Below are positions 10,261-21,340 of a stretch of DNA of 64,000 nucleotides, in pieces (the stretch's first letter is position 1; every line of letters begins with the position of its first letter). Both the position numbers and the translations under genes were made by a program. Origin of the DNA: Micropterix aruncella (Eukaryota > Arthropoda > Insecta > Lepidoptera > Micropterigidae); NCBI GenBank assembly GCA_944548615.1, contig OX155955.1:14413039-14477038 (forward strand), given 5' to 3'. The notes under the pieces are model-generated. The model was not told where the DNA came from, ran no database searches, and saw only the letters and a program-made list of their open reading frames with translations.

Positions 10261-12477
10261 ATGGCGAGCTCATTTATTTAAAGCTCGATCGATCGAACGT
10301 CGAGTGCTAGTCGAGGGACATTCGCGGTCGCGTGAGTACGGATTTGCTAGGGTCAATACTGGGAACACCTCAACCCCCAGATCGGAATGGGAACCGCGTT
10401 AGTACCTCGTATGGAAAGCCCCAAAGCCCGCGTCGGAGAGGGAAGTGACCTAGAATCTACTTGGACGAACAAGTCGAGGAAAGAACCAAAGCCCGCCGGA
10501 ACAGCCGCACCCAGTGACCAGCTGTGCGAGTCCTGGCACAGCCGCCCCTACCCACCGCTCTGGGGTCTGCCGAGTCGCTGCGCTGATTGTTACCCACTGA
10601 GGAGCGCAGTGGCCCGCCGATTTGGAGTAGGCTGTAGGCGCAATTGTTCGGTATGCAGCCATCACAGCATCTGAAGCATCTGAAACTGCAGCTCGAGTAC
10701 ACTCGACACACCACGCAGGGAAGAGTGGGGATCTGCCACATGAAAGCCTGGGTATGGGCCCGGCTCACGATATTTTCCGCTCAAAGCTAATTATCTAGCG
10801 GAAGACGTCCCGGGCCAAGGTCAACTGGGCTTGCCGACTGATGTCAGCTTTTTGAGCTGTATATCCAGTAAAAAAATTATATATTTATTTAAATATTAAG
10901 AGCTGTCATTTAAAAATACTTTTGCTATTATATTATTATTATTTATCGTATATACGTGTTGAGAGCGCCATCTACAGTGCGCCGCCTTACTATTATACCA
11001 CGAAACTCGACATATTGATCCAAATAATAGAAGAATAATATTTTTTTAACTACAAGTGCCATTTACACGTTGCGTGTCGTAGTAAAATTCTGATTGGCTG
11101 ATTGTAGTACGGCGTTGATCAATCGTAATAAGGCAAAGGTGAAGTTTTGTTTTCTTTTCCAATATTGATTTCATTACTTGAAACAAAAAAGAAACACCCT
11201 CGTGGCACTCTAGGATTTCTTTTTTATTAAAAAAAATCAAAGGACAAAGGACAAAGGACAAAAATTTATGAATGCTGGGCACACCTCTCCAATAACAATA
11301 ACGTATTTACCATTGGAAATATTTATTTATCTAGAATATTTATGATTACTGCAACTTACCTCAATTATGAGCCGTTTCGGGGGTTTGAAGTTCAAAATCT
11401 TCTTAACTATAACAATGTACAGTTACATTTGCAGTGAAGATCCATAAAATATTATTATTATGATGTACGGTCACTAGGCGCACCATGTTGAACAGCAGAC
11501 CTTAGCATATTTATTATGCTAAGATTGATTAATATCCCATATTACATAATCCAGGAAACAGAGCGGGAGTAAAATCATGAGACATATTACGGAGTTCAAG
11601 CAGCATATCCCAGAATTTCCCCTCCATATACTGCTGAAAAACTCGAGCATTCTTAAGAATATAGTTTGTACTAACACAGCGTAGGTAGTTTATCATTGCG
11701 GGTATTCTGCGATTGTTTTCGTTTAAATAGTTATTAAAATACAATGCCTGGATGTGTTAGGTTTCATAAGAGATAATGATGATTAGCAATATTTATTAGG
11801 AACTTTAATAAGTAGCCATATTTATTTATAACTTAGAAACGGTAACTGGTATAATTGAGATCAGTCGTTATAGTAGTAAATGTTCTACATAAAGAGATCT
11901 TTCCATTGTTCTATGATATACAGTTATTGGAAAGTGCGCCCAAAATGCCCATTCCCTTTTATATAAGTTATACCTCAATCACCCCGATATCCCCTATGTT
12001 ACTTATATGTTTATGTATTTGGCAAGGCAGTGAGCGCGGCGGGCGGCGCACCCACAAAGGAGGGGAACGGCAAGGGAAGCAAAGAAACGAAAAAATGGCA
12101 CGGTGGCGTTAGGCGGATTTCGTTCGAGATCCCTATGTGGATGTCATTTCAAAAGGCCAAAAGGAGAGCTTTGCGAGTCCAAAGCTGCTGGTAACGACCT
12201 GCTTGACAAACACACAAAGTAGCGAGTGCGCAAAAAAAACATCATCCTGTCCGCCTCCGAGCACACGTTCCAAGAGATTAAACCAATTACAGCGTTATAT
12301 TATATATAACGTGTTACCTACTCTTTATTACATTATATTACCTACTTTTTATTTGCTTCATTATATTACCTACTTTTTATTTGTGGTTTTGGATTTTTCA
12401 CGTGTTTTTTATTTTGTTATTGGCAGCGTATTTTAATAAAAATTGCACGTGGCCATTTAGATTTTTCTGTTTCTTTC
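10261..12477. other. Mixed stretch with GC-rich island; no gene recognised
   Basis: 10261-10850 is GC-rich with an open frame at 10387-10674 that shows no domain and looks compositional. 11000-12000 is A/T-rich. CGTTATAT-TAT-ATATAACG at 12293-12311 is a perfect short palindrome. A 25-base segment, CATTATATTACCTACTTTTT and following, is directly repeated at about 12332-12384. None of this ties to a family seen elsewhere in the window. Confidence 0.4.
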
Positions 12478-13465
12478 TCTCTTCTCCGTCGTTCCCTCAT
12501 TACTGAGGATCGTGGCAACTAGACAACAGTTTGCCTACGAGCCTCCTCCACTTCGACCTGTCTTCTGCATGGCGGGTTGCAGATTGTATTGACCCTTTTG
12601 TAACTTCTTTGATGAGGTCATTCCATCTGGCCGGTGATCTGTCTCTGCTTCTTCTTCCTTAAACTTGAACCCCGGAAAGCATTTTCTCCAGATTCTCTGG
12701 GTTTCTCCTGGCAACATGACCGAAGAAGCGCAGGACCCTTCTCATGCATACGGTGGAGAGCCTCACTTGGATGCCGAGTTCTTCCAGGACAGATTTGTTG
12801 GTGCGGCGTTCTGTCCATGGGATTCCTAGCATTTTACGCCAACACCACATCTCCAGTGCATCGATTTTGGTGCGTATCCGAGCCTTCAGGGTCCATGTCT
12901 CCGATGCATAGAGAAAGATCGAGAAAACCAGACCTCGAACGAGCCTGACCTTAGTCCGCTTGCTTATACCCCGATTCTTACACATTCTTTCTAGCTTGCT
13001 CATGGCCGATCTTGCCATCTGGCTTCTGCGTGAGACCTCCTTTTCGCAGTTTCCGTCGTTGCATATCATGGAGCCTAGATAAACAAAGTCTTTCACAGCT
13101 TGAAGGTCACTCGGCTCGTTGGTGCTTTGCATGGTTCCAGTCCGGTCCACAAACATGAGTTTGGTCTTGCTGCTGTTCATGTGTAGTCCATACTCCTTGC
13201 TTTCCTTTTCCACCCTGCGTAATAGGCCCGCCAACTCATTTTCATCGGCACATGATGGTCGTGTCGTCGGCGAATCTTAGGTTGCTGATTCTGAGACCTC
13301 CAATGCGAATTCCACCCTTCCATTTGTCTAGGACTTTTCTCATTATTTGTTCGCCGATCAAATTGAAGAGTTTCGGAGAAAATATGCACCCTTGTCTGAC
13401 GCCTCTCTCTGTTTTGAAGGAATCCGAAAGTTCATCGTCCAACTTTACATCTTTTTCTTTACTTG
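12478..13465 (-). mobile_element. RTE-type LINE, 5'-truncated reverse transcriptase
   Basis: The minus-strand reading begins in the palm: DDELSDSF, GVRQGCIFSPKLFN, then LRFADDTTIM with the catalytic FADD. After a frameshift near 13240 it continues with SSKTKLMFVD, DFVYLGSMICNDGNCEKEV, LYASETWTL and IDALEMWCWRKMLGIPW. Another shift leads to RRFFGHVARR-like and SKWRRLV C-terminal motifs. The downstream end, at lower coordinates, reaches a GAGAGA-like tail near 12478. The motifs are typical of the RTE endonuclease-reverse transcriptases described from butterflies. At least two frameshifts make it a relic; the endonuclease and N-terminal palm are missing. Confidence 0.9.
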
Positions 13466-16400
13466 CATGTATTTTTTAACGTATTCAACGACTCTATGTT
13501 TATCGAATGTCCGCCCAAGCACAAGCTTCGTTTAAAGTTGCGGGCGGCCAGTGCAATTTTTTATCTATATCACTGCCCACTTTTACCTTTGAACCGCGGC
13601 TGCGGTTCGTGTCTTTGCTTAGACGCCGACATGGGCTATCGAAGCTTTTTCACTGGATTTCCGCTAGGTGTCTTTACGCTACTACGCGAATGTTTAGATT
13701 TTGCTCGGAATAAAATGAAATGTTATTTATGGTTATAAATTCCAATGTTGTTTACTAAGATAACGCATCTTTCAACATTCTTATTACAGTTACTGTGATT
13801 CTGTGAAGTTTTTCCGGAAAAGTCTTGGGGTGTCAACCGATTTTTTACATACCCTATAAACGTAACAGTTTCTGTGCAAAATTAATGGCAACCTGTGGAA
13901 GACGGAATAAATCCGTTTGGCGAGTGGGTCGCGATAGTACAAGGATATACATCATTCCCAGCAGATCAGAGCAATCGATACAACCTGTGGACAACTTATG
14001 GAAAAATACATCTGCGCATTTTCTTCTCGATTCTAATGATTGAATCTTACCATATCCGTTTTCCTAGAATTAAAATTTAAAATCAAAGGGAAAGTATTAG
14101 GGCTCATCCCGCACTCGAATATATTCTGGAGCTCTCGAGTTATTCGAAGATTAACAGGAGGTGTATAGGAGGAGGATAATGCCAGAACTTAAATTACAAA
14201 AATAAATAAATCAAAAAAGATACTCCATGAGCGCTACCGCGTTTTGAAACCGACACACGTAAACTAATTTGATAAAAAAACTTTTAAAAAATATACACAG
14301 AAAACAAAAAACTAATTTCTACCTGTTTGTCAAAGCGGTGGGTTTTAACAAAACCAACACATTTTTTAAAAATTTAAATTATCTTAAATATATATTCGAG
14401 TAGACTAAGGTTTCTAAAACACTCCTAATCTCCCTATGCGCAAAAGCTGAATCACTCTCATTTTCACCATTTTGATAGGTGACTTTTTTAGCCTCTATAC
14501 TAAAAAGACATATTTTTAATTAAGGAAATTAATTATTTAATCTATGGCATAAATTCAATGGATTTATTTTGTCGTTTATTGTTTTAATGGTAACACTGAA
14601 ACCCCTTTTTCGTGCAATATTGCCTGACTGTAACTGTCAAATGGATTTATGGGTCGAATATTTTTGAAAGACGAATATTAATATTATTCTTAGGTAAGAA
14701 AACCAATGGAATAAACCTGAAAATCTAATGAAAAATGTGCAAAATGCACAAAAAAGTGAATTTCGCTACAAGCCAGATAAGCAAGTTGCCATACAAGTAA
14801 AACCAGTTAAGCAAATGGGAAAAGGGGAAAAAAGTGCTTTCCTAAAATACATTTCTAGCTTTATAATGCCTTTTTGTTGCAATTTACATATGGTGTATCG
14901 AAATAACAATGCATTTAAAAGTATTTAGTTTAAAAATATACAAGGTGTGCGTATTACTATTCCAAGAAAATCAAAATTTCTTTTGTTTTTCTGTATGTTT
15001 CGTCTTATTGGTGATATTTAATAAAGTATATTTATACTTCAGGAATGATCGAATTCATTTTGTTAGGCTACCAGCTGCCTATAATAGGTAGTAATTACAT
15101 AATTACTCAGAAAATTAAACTCACCACGTGACTGAAAACTCTTATAGGAACATAACAATATTTACACATGTAAACAAATATAAACTATATAAAGTTTTAC
15201 ATATTACATAAACTTTTCAACTCAATACTTGTTTTTCGTTTCCATATAATAGCATCCAGGTATTAACTTAAACAGATTTCGTTACGAAATTTCTCTCTCA
15301 ATCATCGGAAGCTAAAATCCAGCGCAAAACTTTTAATTAGAGGACTAAATTGTTTTCTGCTGGCGTAGTTTACTAACAAATAATTTTGTCAGTTTAACTT
15401 TGCCTACGATTTTCAGTACCGTGGAGTGGGGTGAGATTGATTTCGCGGGATTGTTTACTCGACCATTTTTCCCCTTTTTATTAGTAATTCCTTCTACAGG
15501 CAGATTGAGAGTCTCGTTTTTACATGACTAGTGTCCAGATGACCTCTGTTACATTTTTGACGCTAGCGGCGTTTATATATAAATTGCAATTATTTATTAT
15601 TATTATTTATTCCGCAGCCGGCGATTGGGGAGGGGGTCGCCCTCGCAGCCAATACGCTGCTTTCGGTGCCGCTGGATCTCATACTCCATTCACGATTCGC
15701 TTCCATTCTTGACGATTTTTTGCCACGTTTCGAGCATCCCTATCAAATTGTTAGTGATGCTATTTAAATTGCAATTGCTATTTATAATTTGCGGTTTTTA
15801 AACGTATAGGTTTGAAGTTTCATTTCGAAAATCGTCCTTTATTTTGTTGTAAATCCCTGAAAATCCTGAAAACTTCCAAGACCTACAGAATTAACAACTT
15901 ATAGGAATTAAAAATATGGCAGTATTCTTAAAGGTTATGTTCTGATTTTATTAAAAGTTTTTTCATATTTGTATTGTGACAGGTTACTGTGATTTTCTAT
16001 TAAATTTGTCATGTGGAAGTATCTATAACTGAAAATATCTATAACAGAAATATGAACTTTAATACATTTTTTAAATAAATTGGTATTTTTATTAAAAAAT
16101 GAAAAAAGTATGATATATTGGGGATCTAACCTCTAAACCTAAATCTCACCCCTAAAACTTTTATTAATTCCAAAAGACCGATTAAAAAAAAACAGGGGTG
16201 ATGGTTATCAAAACCAAAGGCTGGAACCTAGTTACTGTATATGCAATTAAATCGCTATGAACCATCTTCCATGAAATCGTTTTTAAGATTGATCATAATG
16301 TTTTTCCAATATTTTCGAAAAGTAAACGATATATTGTTTTTTAATTTTTCTTGTCTCATATGCGTAGATTGGCAATATGTATATTTTGGCAATGGCATTT

Positions 16401-16515
16401 TGTATATATGGCAATGACTTCCACATAACAAATTCCATGGAAAATATCATAAAATTCAGGTTTGTCATGTGATAATAGTGGCATGTTCCTAGTTGTATAC
16501 AAGTTTTTAGACCGT
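13466..16515. other. Long stretch without recognised gene
   Basis: 13466-13740 has mixed composition without a recognisable domain. Near 13808-13845 a minus-strand copy of the motif GGTTGACACCCCAAGACTTT occurs, the terminus shared with Family C and the frame at 23473-23715. 14080-16460 is A/T-rich with one GC patch at about 15615-15680. No RNA gene or bounded element is evident. Confidence 0.4.
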
Positions 16516-18194
16516 AAACAAGTTTTTTGGCATGTAATTTTCTATGGAGTTACAGAGCTGCGCTCGGCTTCAAAAAGTTTTAACGAGGATGAGCCAAGCA
16601 AGATGACAATTGATAGCTTGTTTGCAGAATTCAAACGTGGTTGTGTCATACTCATTGACGATTTTTTTGAAGGTCGCATTCCACCACTGTCAACAATAAA
16701 AAACTTTAATGCTGTGTGCCATATGATCGAAACAGACAGCCATGTGACCTACCATTGGATTTGAGCATCCCTAGCAAAAACATTTGGCTGCGAGAAAGTT
16801 GTGATCGCGGTGGATCCCTCACAAATTGACAGAGGCTTACATTAACGGAATACATAAACGAGGCTTACTTACAATAAACGGAACGCGTCACTTAGTGCAA
16901 TGACATGCGTATATACCAGATTAATCAAAGGGGCGCCGTTGGCGTGGACGGTAGTAACAGGTGAGGAAATATGAATTTACAGCTACGACCCCAAAACAAA
17001 GCAGCAAGCGAACATTTGGATCTTCGCGATGAGCCAAACTCAACCAAAGTGGCGCACGTGTCAAGTACCGCCAAAGGTATGATCGCTTATTTTTATAGGA
17101 AAACTGAAACTAGTTTTGGAGATTCTCATACCCTGATTGCTGATTGGGAGCTAAGGGGCCCTAGCTGAGTTGGCCACGAAGACCCATTCTGTTCAGGGTT
17201 GGTCACACTCACGGGTCAACACCCATCTGACGGCCTCCAGGCATTAAGTGCGAGCCTGGGTAGGACTCTGGCCTTAGTGTTAGTTTCCCCTAGGAATCAA
17301 ACTTCTGGCGCTCCTGGACGGTCTGTGCTCCGTGCGGCATAAGCCAATCGATTGCGCACTCTGACTAACAGTCGGGGGAGTCTGGAAGCAGTACTGTTTC
17401 CTATAGGGCAGGGGTGGTTGCGGACCTTACGGCGACTGCTCTTGAAACGACCATCGGCTACCCGATCCTGGGTGAACAGCCGGGCAAAGGATGCCGTGGT
17501 CCGCGATAGATTCGGTATGCACCGTTTCACCGCTTTGTAAGGGAGAGGACCGCGCAAGCGACCTCGAACTCGTAACCAATCGAGAGACTGGAGTAATCGT
17601 GTCGCAATTGGAAGTAAGGGCGTGAGTGTAAGCCCGCTGGGTAACACTCCTGGCTATCTCGCGGTTAAGGCGTTGGCCTCTTACGGGTTTGTGGCGTAGC
17701 TTCACGGTGGACTGTTTTGTCCAAGTCTTCTGCGCTCACTCCAGGGAGATAGAACGACTAATCGTTAAAACTTCCTGAGGTGACGGGCTCGCCCGTTGTA
17801 GCTGACAACTCTAGTTGCTGATTAGTATACGACCATTTGCTTGCCTGATGTTATTGATGAACTGCATATAAGCAATCGTTAACGCTGCATCAACTTACAC
17901 TATGATAAAACCAACTCACATACGGCCAAACAGAAAAACGAATTTTTGAAGGAGAAAAACGCAGAACTCAAGAGCCATGCTTCATAAAGTCCCGACTTTC
18001 ACAGAAATTAAGGACCAATTACGCTGTCAACGATTTTCGTTGCCAGAGGAGGCTGTCGAAAAATATAAAAAAAACATGTTTCCGAGGTCACCATGGAGGA
18101 GTGGAATAAATGTTATGAAAATATGGATTATATATGGTATATGAAAATCAGAAAGTGTATTAATGCTCATAGAAAATATTTTGAGAAACAATAA
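16516..18194 (+). mobile_element. mariner transposase relic, split by Family A
   Basis: The frame at 16516-16764 carries the N-terminal region: KMTIDSLFAEFKRGC and AVCHMIETDSHVTYHWI match the helix-turn-helix region of mariner transposases. The next part (to about 16960) is frameshifted. VVTGEEI (near 16955) replaces the catalytic TGDE: the first aspartate reads glutamate. SYDPKTKQQ and AHVSSTAKGMIAYFYRKTE follow. After the Family A insertion (17146-17814) it resumes YTTICLPDV, LHYDKTNSHTA (second aspartate kept), a stop before SPD (third aspartate region), EEAVEKYKK and a C-terminus ending TAA 18192-18194. The rejoined coding length is close to a full transposase. Inactive. Confidence 0.9.
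17146..17814 (+). mobile_element. Family A retroposon, complete reference copy A4
   Basis: A 669-bp element, GGGAGCTAAGGGGCCC to GACAACTCTAG, flanked by a 9-bp perfect duplication TTGCTGATT (17137-17145 and 17815-17823). The host mariner reading ADW / YTTIC is continuous when the insert and one duplicate are removed, so both ends are fixed by the sequence itself. It has no poly(A), no terminal inverted repeat and no long terminal repeat. The sense strand has no convincing ORF; one antisense frame stays open for about 116 codons in several copies but matches nothing I know. The variable TSD length and the 5'-truncated siblings suggest target-primed retroposition. Confidence 0.85.
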
Positions 18195-18313
18195 ATTCTT
18201 TATTTGCCAATAATAATATTTTGTTCTTATTCATTCAGGAAATTTTCAGTGTGACCCTCGCATAATATGACCTGTCAACAATTGAAGAATTTCTGAGAAC
18301 CATTACAGAAAAG

Positions 18314-19345
18314 TTATTTATATTTATTTATTTAATTTGACAATTCATTTACAATGCATATGTATCACTAATATTCATATCACTAAACAATTATTTATAT
18401 TATTAAAATAAAAATAAAAATTGAACACGGCCGATATGAGCATTAGCATGTATGTAACTACTGCTGGTGCCCAACTATTTATTTATTTATTTAGTAGTAA
18501 CACATATAGTAAAAAGTTGATGTCATATTTGATTAGGATGTTAGCAAGAAATTGATGCGACATTATTTTTATGATTGACACAGTCGCCTAACTAGGCCTA
18601 GGCCTGTTCTAAGGCAGACTTTTAGTGATGATATTAAGTGTGCACTGTCAACTTAATCTATAGTTAGTACTTATTTTTAAATCGACAAATATAAAACTAC
18701 AAATATTTACGCATATACAAATATGGATAGATACTTATATACATCTATAGATAAAATATATATCCATATATGCACACATACACATACATATATTTATACG
18801 AAAATAATAATAAAACCAAAATAAATAAAATAAAAACTAAAATAATATACATATATAAATCAATTACATATTGATATGACGCTCACATACCTATAATAGT
18901 CATTTAAAATTATCATGGAAAAACTAAATACTAAGTACTAAATACTATCATTCAAAATACAACAGTCAACATATTCCCTAAACCGTCCCTACGCACCTCC
19001 AACAACCAATCCGTTAGAGATTTTTTAAAAGTGGATGTGTTCTCACTACTTTTAATTGCGTCGGGAAGATTGTTATATATTCTAGGGCCAATAAACGTGA
19101 AATGGCGCTGGCCAAATGTTGTGTAAGATCTTGGCACCATCATATCACCAGTTCTTGTTGCTCTCGTCTTTCCAACTCGTTGATTATAAGGTGTCATTTT
19201 ATTTTTAGTATATATTAGGGCCATGCGAACATAAAGCTGTCTTACATCCAAAACCTCGGACTGGATGTAAAGAGTGTCTGACGGAAATCGATACGGTTTA
19301 CGTGCGATTATTTTATGTGCCAAGACTTGTTAAAAGGCAGCGAGA
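18314..19345 (-). mobile_element. LINE-B C-terminal fragment with 3' UTR hairpin
   Basis: The minus-strand frame 19345-18952 reads KIIARKPYRFPSDTLY, VLDVRQLYVR and FGQRHFTFIGPRIYNNLP, the C-terminal domain of CR1/Jockey-group LINEs. It is intact for about 125 codons. Its 3' UTR contains the hairpin at about 18585-18625 (GCCTTAGAACAGGCCTAGG...TTAGGCG on the minus strand). It ends in a TAAA-rich tail near 18314. Related copies: 29325-30200 (coding plus hairpin) and 9300-9700 and 53700-54290 (tails only). Confidence 0.8.
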
Positions 19346-19489
19346 TCTATTATTTCGATTATCTCGAACTTAAAATCTATGTTCAATTTTAATGCTGATT
19401 TTTATAATGGATTTGCAATTAATTTTTTGAGACCACATTTTAAGGCAATTTAGTTATATGAGGATATAATATATTTTTTAAAATTATTT

Positions 19490-19650
19490 ATTGTACTAAT
19501 AGAGCCCTGTCAAGCCTAGAATGGGTTAGTCCCAGTTGGGTGACAGAATCGAATAAGCGTGAAGTTAGTTTCACTATTCGGTTCCTGTTATTTTTTAGCC
19601 AAAATCAATGATATATGGAAAATAATTCCTAATAAATAATAAAATAAATA
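19490..19650 (+). mobile_element. LINE-C 3' UTR with hairpin
   Basis: 19500-19552 contains CTGTCAAGCCTAGAATGGG..TTAG..TCCCAGTTGGGTGACAG, a stem-loop closed by CTGTCA/TGACAG with an inner GGG/CCC stem. TTCGGTTCCTGTTATTTTT follows, then an (AATA)n tail. A minus-strand homologue with a better stem lies at 27960-28060. Coding sequence is absent, so the LINE assignment is inferred from the tail. Confidence 0.55.
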
Positions 19651-19990
19651 AATTTATAAAAAATATCAAAAGCGAGCGCCAATACAATTGTATGAAAAAA
19701 TATCCAATCGTACCCAGTAGTTAAGTTGCATGTGTATTTATACTAATTAAGGGTTTTAGTTTATTATAATTTGTTTTTATTTTAACTAAAAAAAAGTTTT
19801 TTCCTCCATTTTTTAATCTACCGCACACGAAATACTATAAACATTTACATCAAAATGCTATTTATTTTAATATGGTATGTGACCGGTTTTATATTGTGCC
19901 CAGCCGCAGGAAAAGTTGAAAACCCTGTTTGTGATGACAAATGTACACAAATTGGATGTTTTTAAATAGTTAGTCCGGTAACGTCCGGCT

Positions 19991-20300
19991 GTTACCATAG
20001 GTGAACAAACACCTGTTTACCATAGGTGTGACAGACAGCCCTCTATGCAGAGGATGCATGGAGGAAGAAGAAACGCCACAGCATGTGCTCATGGAATGCA
20101 GGAGCGTGGCAGAGCAACGGGCAAAAATACTGCAATCTCCAGCATCTCTCCCGGAGGCCTGTAGCAACCCAAACAGGCTGCTAACCTTCTGGGACAGCCT
20201 GGGTTGGCTGGAGTAACATAAATGGAAACATGAGCCACGCACAACGGCCCAATCAAGAGGCCAAGTGCGGGAAAAAGCCCAGCCAAACTAACTAACTAAC
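19991..20300 (+). mobile_element. LINE 3' end with zinc-knuckle C-terminus
   Basis: Flanked by a 12-bp perfect duplication TAACGTCCGGCT (19979-19990 and 20301-20312). The frame reads HLFTIGVTDSPLCRGC, then EEEETPQHVLMECRSVAEQR: a C-x2-C...H-x4-C knuckle as found at the C-terminus of RNase H-bearing LINE polyproteins. It ends at TAA just after LGWLE. The short 3' UTR closes with (ACTA)n. A truncated, recent-looking insertion into a Family C-related sequence. Confidence 0.85.
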
Positions 20301-20364
20301 TAACGTCCGGCTTGTTTACCTTTTACTTTTACGAGCCACTAACCTACCAGGAGGGAAAGTAATG

Positions 20365-21340
20365 TAAGCACGCATTTTTTTTCGGGGTGAAGACGGAAAT
20401 ATCTGGACTGAGACGATTAAGACCATTTTCAGATGGAAGTCTTTCTGTGAGTCTGTGTATATGTATGTCTGTATGACTGTGTGTGTGTCTGCGTGTATGT
20501 ATTCTTCCACGATAGCGCAAAAACGCTTAATCCGATTGAGCTGAAATTTGGTAAGCAGACATCACTTAGTCATGGCAAGAGTTGAAAAGATTGTGGTTAA
20601 AATCAGTCCACCAGGAAAGCACTAGTCATATATCATTTTCGAAATATTGGATTTGGAGCATTGAAATTTGGTAAACAGATGCCTTGTTACGCTAAAATCA
20701 TATTGTAAAAGTTGGGTCGGAATATCTCATATACAAGCTGCATGAATAATATTTGAATTCCGTCATATATTTTAATTTAATATTAATGCCGAGTCACCCT
20801 AATCCAGCTGAGAAAGGAACCGCGCTGCCTGAGACGTGTCTGTATGTCTGGTTGTGTGTATGTCTGCGTGTATGTATTCCTCAACGATAGCGCCCAAAGG
20901 CTTAATCCGATTGAGCTGAAATTTGGTAAGCACGCATTATTTGGTCATGTCAAGAGTTGAAAATATTGTGGTTGAAATCGGTCGGCCAGGGGAACAAGTC
21001 ATATGTCATCATCGGAATATTGGATTTGGTCACTTCAAATTTGGTACACAGATGACTTGTTATGCTAAAATCACATTGTAAAATTTCGGTTGGAGTATCT
21101 CAAATACAAGCTGCACTAATAATATTTGAATTCTGCCATATATCTCAATCAAATGTTAACGCCGAGTCGTCCTAATCTAGCCGAGAAAGGAACCGCGCTG
21201 CCTGAGTAGTCGCAATGGGATCCAGTCGGGTTTAACCACCGGCCGAGAGAGGGCGCTCTTCGGTTTTATTTATGAAATTATTATTTAGATGCAATCAGTC
21301 CTTGGCTACTTGCCGGGAAAGTCTGGGGTAACACAGTTAA
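20365..21340 (-). repeat. Family C repeat, copy with internal tandem duplication
   Basis: On the minus strand it starts at the motif CCCAGACTTTCCCGGCAAGTAGCCAAGG (near 21300-21340), continues through GGCAGCGCGGTTCCTTTCTCGG, and ends with a CACACAGACA-rich segment and a TTCCATCTGAAAATGG block near 20400. The central unit of about 375 bp is duplicated in tandem (20440-20833 and 20815-21206; the block GAAAGGAACCGCGCTGCCTGAG occurs at both unit ends). It matches 57524-58140 on the plus strand, where this part is single. Non-coding; element type unknown. Confidence 0.7.

Noticed and set aside
10387..10674. 95-codon frame in the GC-rich island
   Set aside because: No domain, several overlapping frames of similar length on both strands, composition effect likely.
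17146..17814. Family A as a solo LTR or DNA transposon
   Set aside because: TSD lengths vary from 9 to 15 bp, no terminal inverted repeat, no TG...CA ends, and some copies are 5'-truncated.
17146..17814. Family A as rRNA-, snRNA- or tRNA-derived
   Set aside because: I could not recognise conserved rRNA or snRNA blocks, and no clear A-box/B-box pair at the right spacing was seen.
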